A DNA stretch of 64,000 nt from Pisolithus tinctorius (GCA_024663395.1 JANFAH010000014.1:186001-250000); one strand, 5' to 3'. Counted from the first letter of the stretch, positions 1-10,353 are shown. Notes: generated from the letters alone by a model not told the origin. Numbers and translations: made by a program.

Positions 1-159
1 TGTCAACTCTTGTATCTAGTCCGCTGGGCTGGTTACGAGAACACCGACGAAGAAACCTCTTGGGTGCTTGCAACCGAGCTGGATCACGCTTCTGACATAG
101 TGTCCGCTTTCCATGAACGCTATCCACACAAACCTGGCCCGTATCAACCTCCGCCATAA
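1..159 (+). CDS. gypsy Pol C-terminus, chromodomain (partial)
   Basis: Frame 1 is open from the first base to TAA at 157-159. It encodes 52 residues with the chromodomain-like pattern LYLVRWAGYENTDEETSWV followed by a short helix and the tail KPGPYQPPP. Chromodomains at the end of integrase direct chromoviral elements to methylated histone tails, a known family property. Element 2 ends with the same layout at about 6840-6989, which confirms the assignment. The upstream part of Pol is outside the window. Confidence 0.85.
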   Translation, partial: CQLLYLVRWAGYENTDEETSWVLATELDHASDIVSAFHERYPHKPGPYQPPP

Positions 160-319
160 TACTCCGCCTACATAAACTTCCTCCGCGGGCTAACTCCGCC
201 TCTTACCGAACTACCTTAAGTACTTTAGAATTTTCTCCGCTTATCCGTTTCACTTCTCAGAGTCACAAGCAAAAACACAAGTCTATCTCGTAGTAGTACA
301 AAATATACAGACTAAAGAC

Positions 320-347
320 AAAAAAAAAAAAAAAAAAAAAAAAAAAA
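320..347. repeat. A28 homopolymer
   Basis: An uninterrupted run of 28 A residues lies between the pol stop and the 3' end of the antisense ORF. Read on the minus strand it is a T28 run about 15 bases beyond the antisense stop codon. It could act in 3' end formation or be replication slippage. No TSD or SINE/LINE body is attached to it. Confidence 0.8.
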
Positions 348-362
348 GAAAACAAAACTACT

Positions 363-1540
363 TTACTCTTCCATCGCTTGTTCTCCGCCACCCTCCTGTT
401 CTTCACCGCCTTCCTGCTCTCCTTCGACTTCTTCCTCATTATCCCCCTCCGCACCTTCGTCCGCTTCCTCTCGCTGTTCCTCCGCCGCCTCTGACTGAGG
501 CCTTTTCCAACCTCCTCCCGCACGCTCGAGTTCAGCCAGTCTGGCTTCGCGCGCGTCTTCCCTTCTCCTCATCTCCGCCCACTCCGCCCATGCGCGGTAC
601 ATCCCCCACTCGTCGGCAGTCCGCTCCGCTGCCTCCGCCATCCGCTCCGCTGCCTCTGCCATCCTCTCGAAGGCTGTCACGGCCTTTTCATGCGCCGCCG
701 CATACCTCTCTGCAGCCTGCAGCTGCCGCTCCCGCTCCCACTCCGTCCACCAGGAGGAGACCCCCGAGGGTCCCTCGAGCGGCGTCTCTGGCTCCTCCTC
801 GTCCTCTCCACCTGCCTCCCGCTCGTCGTCCGCTTCCTCCGTCTCCGTCGCTCTCTCCTTTCCCTTCCCTCGCGTCCTCTTCTTCTTCTCTCCTCGGGAA
901 CTCCCCGTCCCTGCTCTCTTTCGCGGGGGCCCCGCCGCCGCCTCTTCCTGCGTCCAGCTGCGCGTCTTCTTTTTGTTATGGCAGGGCGCACAGGCCCTGG
1001 TTTTGCCTTGTCCTGGCTCGCACTGGCCCGCCATCAGACTCGCTGCGCAGCGGGTGCAGGGGGGCCGCCTGGTCGCGGTGGCCACCACAGAAGCCCCGGG
1101 CACCTTCTGGGCGGTGTTGACGTCGTACACCGCGCCGGTCAACCTGGAATAGAGTAAGGTCAAAAAATAATAAAAATAGCTCTCTGCCTCTGCCTCTCCG
1201 CCTCTTCCTCTGCCGCCCTCTTCTGTCGAGCCTCCTCTTCCTCTGCCGCCCTTCTCCTCTGGGCCTCCTCTTCCGCTCTCTTCTTCCGCTCCGCCTCCAA
1301 CCGCTCCTCCTCCGCCTTCCGCCTCTTGGCCTCCTCGCGCTTGGCCTTGCGCTCTGCCTCGCGCTCTCTCTCTCTCCGCTCGGCCTCCTCTCGTCGGCGC
1401 GCCTTCTCCGCGGACTTCTCTCGCTCGGTGTCGGTGGAGTCGTCGGTGAGGACGACCAGCTCTTCATCCGCGACTTGGGAGTAGTCGCGAACGTGGCCGG
1501 GGGTTGGCTGGGGGGTGTTGCTCTGGCGCTGGGAAGGCAT
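363..1540 (-). CDS. antisense accessory gene of gypsy element 1 (copy 1)
   Basis: The product is unrecognised. It lies between pol and the 3' LTR, on the opposite strand to the retroelement genes. The first exon starts at ATG 1540 (MPSQRQ) and encodes about 120 residues dominated by E/R/K/A-rich coiled coil. The second exon (about 1150 down to 363) opens with GAVYDVNTAQ and carries a CTRC...C...CAPC cysteine cluster, followed by basic RKR/GEKKKR stretches, a Trp-containing helix and an acidic E/G-rich tail. An acceptor (ttccag) precedes exon 2. I see no GT donor, so a GC donor or a damaged site is possible. Copies at 7172-9032 and about 29998-31590 share the layout and intron position. A nucleic-acid-binding or protein-interaction role is inference only. 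Confidence 0.6.
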
Positions 1541-1720
1541 GGTGATGGGGGAAAAAAGGACGAAGGTTCGATACCCTAACACGTGTTTTTAAGCGGTACT
1601 TCGAACTCCGACGGAGCTCCGCCGCGGCTAAAGCCATCATCCTCGAGGCATCAAAATAATTTCAAATGATCAACTCGTGTTGATCTCGTCCCGTACATGT
1701 GGCCTTCAGGGGTTCAGGCC

Positions 1721-1735
1721 CTAAGGGGGGGGCAC
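1721..1735 (+). other. polypurine tract of element 1
   Basis: A purine run with eight consecutive G residues sits directly before the TGTCATAA start of the 3' LTR. This is the expected position and composition of the plus-strand primer of an LTR retrotransposon. Confidence 0.7.
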
Positions 1736-2450
1736 TGTCATAACCGTGCGTTCGTCATAAGTCTTTGCTCACTCCGCATCCCTTTCCGCCGGTCATCCGC
1801 TCACTCCGCACCAACTCCGCCCAACTTCTGTTGGTTGCGAACCATCTCCGCTCCGACTGCTGTCGGACTTGTGTTGCCCTCCTACCGGACCGAGCGGTCC
1901 GTTCTCTGAGGGGTCATGTGACTACCTTCGCAGTCAGGTACTCCGCGGCGCGCTCACCGCGTGGTCCAGCGCCTGGACTGTTTCCTTTTCTGTATGTTCT
2001 GTGTTACCCGTTTGTATGTCCTCCGTCTACCCTTCATTCGTCGTCCAGGAAATTTTACTTGAAAACTTACGAGTCTCCGTATGTCAGTTCCGATTCCGAT
2101 TACTGTACCTCCGTAGTAGTATAAAAACATGTACTGTACTCCGCTGTTCTTCAGTACGAATATCAACTTAGTTCCTACTCCCTCTGATTCCGTCTTCTGT
2201 CTGTCGGAGTTATCTCCGAACTCTCCGTCTGTACTCTCCCTCTGAAATACGAGGGCTGAGATCGTGCAAGGGGGTAGCGCACGAGCTAAACCCGACGCCC
2301 TCACTCCGCTCCGCCTTTGTCTCGGCGGTCTTCGTTCCTGCCGACACTCCGCTAGTCGGAGTTCTGTCTCTGTGCGTCGGACTTGCTTCCGAACCCCTCT
2401 CTAGACCTTATATACCGTCGGAGTTGGTCGGAGTAGGCCCGGACTTGACA
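1736..2450 (+). repeat. LTR-A, 3' LTR of element 1
   Basis: The LTR runs from TGTCATAACC to GGACTTGACA (TG...CA), 715 bases. Its ends were fixed by alignment with the solo copy at 19274-20008, which has a perfect TSD. It is CpG-rich, with repeated ACTCCGC motifs. A short ACCTTATATA stretch near 2405 may belong to its core promoter. Decayed fragments occur at about 23695-23818 (-) and 29134-29208 (-). Confidence 0.85.
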
Positions 2451-2845
2451 AAGGGCAAGTAAGCACCAAGGCTCATCCAACTCCAGCAATAATAAGTCTG
2501 GAGGTTCTGGCAACAACAGTCAGGCCAAGACCAGTCAGGAGAAAGCCAAGACTGGCAACAATAACAACTCCGCACCTTCCCCCAAGCCAGCTTCATCGAA
2601 GCTGGGTAATAACAATAACAGCAACTCATCTAAGCACAAGCCTAGCAAACTCGGCAAAGATGGAAAGCTCACCCCAAGGAATGCAAGCATCGCATAGACG
2701 GAAACCTCTGCATGTTCTGTGGAGGGTCTGTCACTTTGCTGACAAATGCCCCAAGAAAGCCAGAAAGGCCAAGGCTCGTGCTGCAGCCACCACTGAGGCT
2801 GCACTGGCCTTGGGCTCAGGTTCTACCCCCAAGACAAAAAAATAG
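2451..2845 (+). pseudogene. gag 3' part of element 2 (frameshifted zinc knuckle)
   Basis: A Gly/Asn/Ser/Lys-rich linker (2455-2690) leads to a CCHC zinc knuckle read as CMFCGG in one frame and GHFADKC in another. A one-base indel therefore lies within the knuckle near 2725. A Lys/Ala-rich tail ends at TAG 2843-2845. The knuckle would bind RNA during particle assembly. The upstream capsid part is absent. Confidence 0.7.
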
Positions 2846-2889
2846 GTAGCAGCTCCTGGGACTCTGCACAATCTGGGAGCTGCGTTGAC

Positions 2890-5800
2890 TCCAGTTGTGC
2901 AAACTTGGAGGCTCATCTCAATGTGTCTGCTCTTTCCAGTCCGAACTCTTTAACCCCCTATGTCACATTAGAAAACCCAGATTTACCTTGGCTTCGTACT
3001 TTAGTGGACTCTGGTTCCACTCACTGTTTTATAGATAATCATTTTGCTAATCAACATTCCTTTACCCCTTACTCAGTCTCCCCAATCTGACTCCGGCTTT
3101 TTGATGGAACGTTCACCTTTACTATAACCCAAGCAGTAGATGTCAACATCCACTTCGCATCTGGCAATGTCACAGCAGTAACCCTGTTTTTAGCCCCGTT
3201 GGATTCTGAGTGTAGGATAGTTCTCAGACATGACTGGCTCACCTGCTACAATCTGTTGATTGACTGGGTACTGAGCAGTCTAACATTCTGGACTCCTGCA
3301 CAAGGAATGCCAACCCCATCAACACCCCCTGAAAGCCTGGTTTCCACCAGCCTCCCTGACTCTGGCCCTAGTGACCAACCTGGCCTTGCACCATCTGTAC
3401 CGGTTTCCGACTCCCCGGCTCGCACCCCCCTGAAGGCCCCTCTTGTTTCTCTAATCAACACAGCTGCTTTTGTGTGCGCCTGCAAACTAGAAGGATCTGT
3501 CCAATTCCAACTTCAGCTCCACTCCTCGGACTCAGCTCAAGCCTGATTGGCCTCAGCTTCCCCTCCTCCAGCCTTGCCCAATGTACCAGAAGAGTACCAT
3601 GACTTTGCTGATGTATTCAGCAAGGCCAAGGCCTCAGCACTCCCACCTCACCAGGAGTATGACCTGAAGATAGAGCTCAAAGAAGGAACAACCCCGCCCC
3701 TCGGCACCATCTACTTGCTGTCCCTGGTTGAGCTGCAAGCTCTCCGGACTTTCATTGATGAAAACCTCACTACTGGATTCATTCAGCCTACCTCTTCCCC
3801 CTATGCTGCTCCAGTCCTTTTTGTCAAAAAGAAGGATGGCTCCCTCCGGCTTTGTGTAGACTTCTGCAGCCTCAACAAAATCACTAAGAAGGACCACTAC
3901 CCACTCCTGCTCATCTCTGACCTCTTAGATTCACTGAGCCGAGCCAAGATCTATACTAAGATTGATCTTCAGCATGCTTACCATCTCGTCTGGATTGCCC
4001 TGGGCAATGAATGGAAGACCACCTTTTGGACTCGGTATGGATCCTATGAGTGGCTGGTAATGCCCTTCGGCCTCACCAATGCCCCAGCTGCTTTCCAGCA
4101 CTTTGTCAACACTATCTTTGCAGATATGTTGGATGTCTGCGTGGTTGTCTACCTAGATGACATCTTGATCTACTCCAGAGATAAGGAGTCTCACAAGTAG
4201 CATGTCCAAGAGGTCCTCCACCGGCTTCAGCTTCACGGCCTCTATGCAAAGCCGGAGAAGTGTGAGTTCCACTCGGTGTGAAGTACAGGTTTACCCTCGG
4301 GTGACCAGGCTTCAAGACCAGGTGACAGGGGCTAGTCCAGGTGGCCAGAGTCAAGGCCAGAAGACAGGGCTTAAGTCCAAGTGGCCAAAGTCGAGGCCAG
4401 GAGACAGGGGCCAAGTCTGGTTGGACTGGAGTCAAGGCTGGACAAACAAAGGGAAACAGACCAGAGTTATGTCTGGGTGACCCAGACATAGACCTGGGAG
4501 GACTGGGGTGGAGCAGCACAAGGCCAAAGTGGACCGGAGATAGGGGTAAAACAGCGGACATGAGTTATCTGGGCTGGAGTTGGGTTATCCAGGACCAGAG
4601 TTGGGTTTTCTAGGCCGGACTAGGACCAGACTTGACCGGAGATAGGGGCTAGGGGTCTGGACTGGACTGAGTCTGAGTCTGAGAGTCATGGATATGACAC
4701 TCGGACTCGGTCGAATACCTTGGATTCCACCTCTCCCCTGCTGGCCTCACGATGTCGAAGGAAAAAGTCCAGACCATCTGTGATTGGCCTGAGCCTTGCA
4801 AGGTCAAAGACATTCAGTCTTTCCTTGGCTTTGCCAACTTCTACTGCCATTTTATCTTTAACTACTCAGACACCATCATACCACTGACTTGGCTTACCTG
4901 CAAGGGGGCTCCTTGGAACTTCTCTGAGGAATGCCGCTGGTCATTCAATAACCTCAAGGCCACCTTCACCACCACACCGGTCTTAACTCACTTCATCCCT
5001 GGGGTCCCTATCACTGTCAAGACCAATGCATCGGACTATGCCATTGCTGGCATCCTCTCTATCACCTGTGGCGATGGCCAAATACATCTGGTTGCTTTCT
5101 ACTCCCAGACTCTGACAGCCCTGGAATTAAATTATAACACCCATGATAAGGAATTGCTTGCAATTTTTGAAGCATTCCAGACTTGGTGTCACTACCTTGA
5201 GGGCTTGGCCTCACTGGTCAATGTTGTTACCGACCACAAAAATCTTGAGTACTTCTCTACCTCTAAAGTACTCACCCGCCACCAAGCTCACTGGTTGGAA
5301 TTCCTGTCTCAGTTCAACATGATCATCAGATTCAGGCCCGGTAAGCTCGGGTCTAAGCCCAATGCCCTAACTAGATGATGGGACATCTACCCCAAAGAGG
5401 GGGATAGTGGCTATGCCCGAGTGAACCTGCAAAACCTGAGACTGGTCTTCACCCAGGAGCAACTAGCGGTCTCCCTCCATGCCACTTACCTTGAGTACCT
5501 GGTCTTATGGGTGGTTGTGCTAATGGATATAGAAAAGCTCCATAATGATATCCTGACCGCACTACCAGACAACCCGGTCTCACAAATCCATCTGTCTGAC
5601 ATGTCTGATCCCCGGTGGTCAGTAGATGACACCAGCTTCCTGTGGCTTGATGGAAGAATCTATGTGCTGGACTCAAATGACCTTCGCCTTAGGGTCTTGC
5701 ACCTCAAGCATGACCACCCTCTGTCTAGCCACTTCGGCCAAAACCGCATACTAGAGCTCATACGGCGTGAATATACCTGGCCTGGCCTCAGGACCTTCGT

Positions 5801-6989
5801 CAAGGACTATGTCCAGTCTTGCATGGCCTGTGCTCAGGCTAAGGTTCCCTGCCACTGGCCTTACAGCCTTCTCAAACAACTTCTGGTGCTGGAGAAGCCA
5901 TGGAATTCTATCTCTATGGATTTCATCGAGCAACTTCTGGCCTCAACTGGCTTCACAGCCATCCTCGTTGTAGTTGACTGGCTTTCCAAGCAGGCCATAT
6001 TCATCCCCACCCATGACACCATAACAGCCCCAGAACTTGCCAAACTATTCCTACTCCATGTCTTTTCAAAGCACGGAGTACTGGCCCATGTAACCTCAGA
6101 CTGAGGCTCGGAGTTTGTATCTCATTTCTTCTGGTCACTCAGTAAGGCCTTAGACATGTGCTTACACTTCACCTCAGGCTACCACCCTGAGGGTGATGGT
6201 CAGACCGAGAGGACCAACCAAACCCTTGAGCAATACCTCCGAGTGTACTGCAACTACCAGCAGGACAACTGGGCTGACCTACTACCTCTGGCTGAGTTTG
6301 CTTACAACAATGCCCCTAGCACTACTACTGGTGTTTCACCTTTCTCCACTAATAAGGGCTATCATCCCAACATCTCAGTATACCCAGAGCGCAATCTCAC
6401 CTCCACTCAGGCTCATGACTATGCAGTCAACTTAGACTCACTGCATCAATACCTATGGGAAGAAATGACCTTAGCACAGCAGCGCTATCAAGGACTGGCC
6501 AATGCTAAATGCATGCCAGCTCCGGACTTCAAGGTCAGTGACCAGGTGTATGTCAAAGCTAAATACTTCCGGTCAACCTGGCCTTCCAAGAAACTCTCAG
6601 AGAAGAACCTTGGACTGTACCTGGTCATAGCTCAGGCCAGTACCCACTCTTTCACACTGCACCTGCTGAACTCAATGTGCACAGTACATCTGGTCTTCCA
6701 TGTTTCCCAACTTGAGCCAGCCATCCCAAATACCATCCCGAACTGGACTCAACCACCACCCCCACCAGTCAAGGTTGACGGTGAACTGGAGTTTGAGGTA
6801 GCAGAAATCCTCAACTCCAAGGTTGACTGGTGTCGCCAGTGTTGGTTACAGTATCTAGTCTGGTGGACCAGCTACAAAGGGACAGATGAAGAAACCACTT
6901 GGGTACTTGCTACCGAACTGGACAATGCCTCTGAACTCGTACAAGAGTTCCATTCTCACTACCCTGGTAAACCTGGCCCATATCAATGA
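2890..6989 (+). pseudogene. gypsy pol of element 2 (PR-RT-RH-IN-chromodomain)
   Basis: One frame continues from about 2890 to TGA 6987-6989 once the LTR-B insert (423 bases plus 5-base TSD) is removed. Visible are protease LVDSGSTHCFID (about 3000), the protease end DWLTCYNLLIDW, RT with YLDDILIYS (about 4150), the RT thumb and RNase H (FYSQTLT, ELLAIFEAF, VVTDHKNLE), the integrase core (MDFIEQL, VVVDWLSKQA, YHPEGDGQTER) and a C-terminal chromodomain (about 6845-6989). In-frame stops lie at 3088-3090, 3544-3546, 4198-4200, 5376-5378 and 6102-6104. Each fits a C-to-T change (CGA to TGA, or CAG to TAG). No frameshift is needed over 4 kb, so decay was by point transitions. Confidence 0.9.
4277..4699 (+). 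repeat. solo LTR-B (internally deleted) inside pol
   Basis: The sequence runs from TGTGAAGTAC to GGATATGACA and is flanked by the direct repeat CTCGG (4272-4276 and 4700-4704). Removing it with one TSD joins CEFHS to VEYLGFH, as gypsy RT requires. Full copies are 901-903 bases, so this one lacks about 480 internal bases. Confidence 0.92.
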
Positions 6990-7171
6990 GGACCAGTCTC
7001 AACTGGCCTCAGTTTCAGTTTCAGTTTTCTATTGGTATCTAGTGTTCCTTTGATCTCTTACTTACTTTGCTTTCTCTTTCTTGTTTTCTCTTACTGTACT
7101 ATAGAAGACTGAGACCGGACACTGCCCATGACATTTGCAGAGAAGGAACTACAAGACTGTACGCTACAAAA
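6990..7171 (+). other. spacer between pol and antisense gene of element 2
   Basis: An AT- and pyrimidine-rich spacer separates the pol stop from the antisense stop codon at 7172-7174. No gene is seen. It corresponds in position to the A28-containing spacer of element 1. Confidence 0.5.
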
Positions 7172-9032
7172 CTACTTGGCCTTGGCCATAGTTTCATCCT
7201 CCCTGCTGGACTCCTCCTCCTTGTCCTCGCCATGGGCCTTCAGCCAGTCGGCCTCCTCACACAGCTCATCGGAATCAAGCTCAGATGAGCCCAAATCCGA
7301 GGGGAACATGGCCATCCCAAAGCTGTAGGACTCATCGAGCATAGCCTCAAGTGCATCAGTGATGTGGGAGGCAGGAATCTGCTACCTAGTATGGGGTGTG
7401 GGCTCCAGCCTAGGGATAGGCAATCTGAAGGGGTGAGTTTGACCCAAGAGGAGTCGCCCTAGCAGTAGGAGGGTGATAGGAATGAATGTGACTGAGTCGC
7501 ACGAGTCGCTTGACTTGTAAACGAAAAGCGCGATGGATTAGGGAGTGTGCAGGCCTTGAGTCTGCCTAGAAGTCTGTCAGAATTATGCCTGCGACTCAGT
7601 GCTAGGCAGGGGAAACAGTATGGGTTGTGTCGACGTCATTACTCTGCTTGCTCTCTCTATCTCTAACTTGGGGGCTTCAAAGTTTCTATTTTTCTGTCAA
7701 CAAAGACAGGTATATGTGTAGCTACATGCCAAGTATGTAACTATGAAGTAAGCGATGTCAAAGGTGAAAAGATTGTCAGGAAATGATGGGAATTAGGTGA
7801 GATCGACATAATGATGGCCCTGAGGCCAGAATAGTGCCAGTAATCAAAAGAGAGACTAAATGTAAATGAAGCGAAAGTGATCCGAATAGAAGCGAACAAG
7901 AAGAGAATGAGAGCGACAGCAAAGCACTTACACAACCCATAGTGCGGACCCGAAGAGTGCCAGTGAGTGAGTACAGGCAACTGTGCACCCGTCACAAGTG
8001 TTGGACTTCGTCGCAATGACTAGGGAGAGTGTTGGATGGTGATGTGACCATGGGGGAAGTGAGTCGACAGAGGGGGATGTAGCACTGGGTGACCTAGAGT
8101 GCAGAGGGTGTCAAAGTCACTCGAGAGGGGTCGCATTTGTGTCGCATTTTCCAGAAACCCTATAGCCACTTAGTAGACCTCCTATTGACACTATACATAC
8201 ACTCTTAGTGTAGGGAGATCCCTCTCCCCACAGCGATCCTACCAGAGTTCTCAGCCACGGTCTCATGGGCCTCGAAGAGGCCCACCAGGTTGTTCGTGAT
8301 CAGCCCCGTGATGTTAATCAAGCACTTGAGCTTGTCTTCCAAGCCTGAGAACACTGTCGCACTGGGCCCCCTTGGCCTGCTCCTACCAGCCTCATCTTCA
8401 TCGATGTCCAGCACCTCCAGTGGCTTGTCAACGGCCTTCAACTTCTTCTTACTAGGCCCAGGCTCAGGCATCTCCTCATCAGCCTTCCACTTCTTCCCCT
8501 TATCAACTCTCCCGGCCTTGGGACCAGCCTCGGCATCCTTTCTATCTCTGGGCCACCAGCATTTACCTTTTGAGAGGTTGCAGCGCATGCAAGCCACCCT
8601 CTTCTTGTTGCTGTCCGGGCGCAATGAGTACAACTAAAAAGGAGGTTAGAAGAAAGAATGTGCACAAGGTTAAGAGGTCACTCACCCAGGGTCCATAACC
8701 ACCTTCTTCACCTCCCCCCCGGCCTCATCACCATCATCAGCCTTGGCCTTGTGTCTTTGCTCAGCCTCCCTTTTCTCCTTGGCCTCCCATTCTGCCCTCT
8801 CAGCTTCGGCCTTCTCCCTCGCCGCCCTCTCGCCCTCAAGCCACACCTGCTCTTTGCACCAGGCCTGTTCAGCCACCTTTCGTCTCTTTCTCTCCTTGGC
8901 CTTCACCCTCATCATCTCCTCCTTGTCATCAGTGTTGTATCGGATGGCATTGTCTGATACCTGGGTCCAGTCAACGATGACCCAGCCTTCATCGTTTTTG
9001 CCAGTCGTGCTGATCAGCCTTGATTCAGACAT
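7172..9032 (-). pseudogene. antisense accessory gene of gypsy element 2 (copy 2), split by LTR-C
   Basis: Exon 1 (9032-8686) starts MSESRLIST and encodes a charged coiled coil (KAKERKRRK, AEAERAEWEAKEKREAEQR). A 52-base GTGAGT...TTTTAG intron (8685-8634) follows. Exon 2 (8633-8233) contains RVACMRCNLSKGKCWWP, basic segments (KKKLKAVDK) and a helical NLVGLFEAHETVAENSGRIA. LTR-C plus its TSD then interrupts. Removing them joins GRIA to DALEAMLDESYSFG and an acidic tail ending EDETMAKAK at TAG 7172-7174. The phase across the intron favours CTHC in one frame but CMRC in another, so a one-base indel probably exists. Function unknown; it resembles copy 1 in plan. Confidence 0.65.
7365..8232 (-). 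repeat. LTR-C inserted in antisense gene
   Basis: Read on the minus strand it begins TGTGGGGAGAGGG and ends GCCTCCCAC, about 868 bases, with no ORF. It is flanked by ATCGC (8237-8233) and ATCAC (7364-7360), a 5-base TSD differing by one CpG-to-CpA change. The ends are near inverted repeats (TGTGGGGAG/CTCCCCACA in the copy at 30317-31455). A solo LTR is the simplest reading. A non-autonomous terminal-repeat element is possible. Confidence 0.8.
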
Positions 9033-9150
9033 GATGAATAGGATGAGAAAGAAAGATGCAAAGGGCTTAGCGGCCTACAAGTATCAATTTTTCGAACTCA
9101 GCCAAGTTTCGGACTCAGCCTGCCACCCTCGCAGGGGTCTCATGGGTTTG

Positions 9151-9169
9151 ACCCCTAAGAGGGGGATAC
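9151..9169 (+). other. polypurine tract of element 2
   Basis: A purine-rich AAGAGGGGGATA run directly precedes the LTR start TGTCATAG at 9170, matching the site used for plus-strand priming in element 1. Confidence 0.6.
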
Positions 9170-9696
9170 TGTCATAGTCGTGTCTCAACCCCAGCTGGAC
9201 TCAGCCTCACACTCATCCAGTCTGGACTCGGCCTTGCCTGTCCTCTATCCCCAGATGTCCTAGTGCAGTAGACACTGCTTTGCAGTGTCTGTCACTCCAG
9301 TTAAGTCCTGCCCGGTCCTGTCCCCGGTCCACTCTGTCCTGGTCTCCATCACCTTAGTCATACATTACTAATACTTGCCTTACCAATCACCTTAGCAATC
9401 CTAGCGAGACTGGCATTACCAGTCTCTGTACTATAGTTGTTTCTGGTATATAAACTCGTAGATACTTGGCCTGTACCCCTCAGTCTGAAATCAACTAAGT
9501 TAACTCTGATAACCCCACTTCGGCCTCAGACTCGGACTGAGATCCATGCAAGGGAATAGCGCTGTATCTCCAGTCACTAAGTCCAATCAGTCCAACCATC
9601 TGTGTCTTCGACTCCCCTCCTGATCCTGACCCCTCAGACTCGTACCCGCTTCAGTCTCCAGTCCAGTCTCAACCCAGACAATCTGTGAACTTGACA
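9170..9696 (+). repeat. 3' LTR of element 2
   Basis: The LTR runs from TGTCATAGTC to GTGAACTTGACA, 527 bases, TG...CA. It shares end motifs and layout with LTR-D at 32258-32842, including CATGCAAGGGAATAGC. The base following it resumes LTR-B sequence (CTTTGG). Confidence 0.8.
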
Positions 9697-9771
9697 CTTT
9701 GGTTGGTCAGACTTAGCCCCTGTCACCTGGTCTTGAAGCCTGGTCACCCAAGGGTAAACCCATACTTCACA
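9697..9771 (-). repeat. LTR-B fragment, reverse
   Basis: The first 75 bases of LTR-B in reverse orientation (minus strand starts TGTGAAGTATGG at 9771). It is cut on its left by element 2, and its right edge interrupts the RT of the minus-strand gypsy element 3. The rest presumably lies left of the window. Confidence 0.85.
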
Positions 9772-10353
9772 CCTTCTAAGCACCTCCAGCACAATCTTGT
9801 CATGCTCCCCCTGATTGTCCATTTTTGTAAATATCATTAGGTCATTGATGTAGACAACGAGCACATCTTCCATATCGCCAAAGATATCATTCATCATGTT
9901 CTGGAATGTAGCAGGTGAGTTACAAAGCCCAAAGAACATGACTAGGGGCTCAAAAGCACCACGATGGCATATGAAAGCAGCTTTCCACTTGTCACCTTCT
10001 CTGATCCTAACATTGTTGTATCCCCAATGAAGATCCATCTTCATGAAGAGTTTGCAACCTTTCAACTTGTCCACAAGTTGAGATATTAAAGGGAGTGGGT
10101 ACAAGTTCTTTACAGTATGCTCATTTAAATATCGATAGTCCTGAACCATACACTTCTTCCCATCCTTTTTAGGGACCACTGGAGAAGTTTGTGGCGATTT
10201 ACTAGGCCGGATATAGCCCTTCCTGAGTTGACCATTGACAAAGTCACTGACTTCTCTTTGCTCATCAGGGGAGAGAGGGATCAACCTTTCCTTCTTTGGT
10301 ACGAATGACTCCTTTAGTTCTATAGCATGGTCCCAAGGTTTCCTAAGTGGCAT
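9772..10353 (-). pseudogene. reverse transcriptase fragment of element 3
   Basis: The stretch encodes fingers and palm: GYIRPSKSPQTSPVVPKKDG, MVQDYRYLNEHTVKNLYPLP, KMDLHWGYNNVRI and the active-site box VVYINDLMIFT. Active gypsy RTs have YxDD. Here the first Asp is Asn (GAT to AAT, a C-to-T change on the opposite strand), so catalysis would be lost. The frame stops at the LTR-B junction after LEVLRRCE. Confidence 0.85.

Larger units (their letters stand above)
1..2450 (+). mobile_element. Ty3/gypsy element 1 (LTR-A family), 3' part
   Basis: The window opens inside a chromodomain-type Ty3/gypsy retrotransposon. Seen in order: the last codons of pol, an A28 run, an antisense ORF pair, a G-rich polypurine tract and a 715-base 3' LTR ending at 2450. 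The element keeps many CpG dinucleotides, unlike most neighbouring repeats, so it is probably one of the youngest insertions here. Immediately after its LTR the sequence is the middle of another gypsy gag, which suggests it landed inside element 2. The 5' half, and hence the matching TSD, lies outside the window. Confidence 0.85.
2451..9696 (+). mobile_element. Ty3/gypsy element 2, 5'-truncated and repeatedly invaded
   Basis: In order: partial gag, protease, RT, RNase H, integrase, chromodomain, an antisense gene, a polypurine tract and a 3' LTR. The 5' LTR and gag start are missing from the window, probably displaced to the left by insertion of element 1. A solo LTR-B (4277-4699) sits in pol and an LTR-C (7365-8232) in the antisense gene. 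Pol carries five in-frame stops, so the element is dead. The sequence after 9696 is LTR-B in reverse orientation, so element 2 itself landed in an LTR-B copy. Confidence 0.88.

Noticed and set aside
590..1157. Plus-strand ORFs of 155-176 codons rich in Pro/Leu/Ser/Arg
   Set aside because: They are antisense shadows of the E/K/R-rich antisense gene copy 1 and have no motif of their own.
363..1540. Antisense gene read as a host zinc-cluster (Zn2Cys6) transcription factor
   Set aside because: Cysteine number and spacing do not fit a fungal Zn2Cys6 cluster, and the gene recurs in the same place in different gypsy elements.
3088..6104. Stop-codon reassignment or programmed read-through in gypsy pol
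   Set aside because: Both TAG and TGA occur, each explained by C-to-T change in a CpG-poor dead element, while nearby host genes use normal stops.
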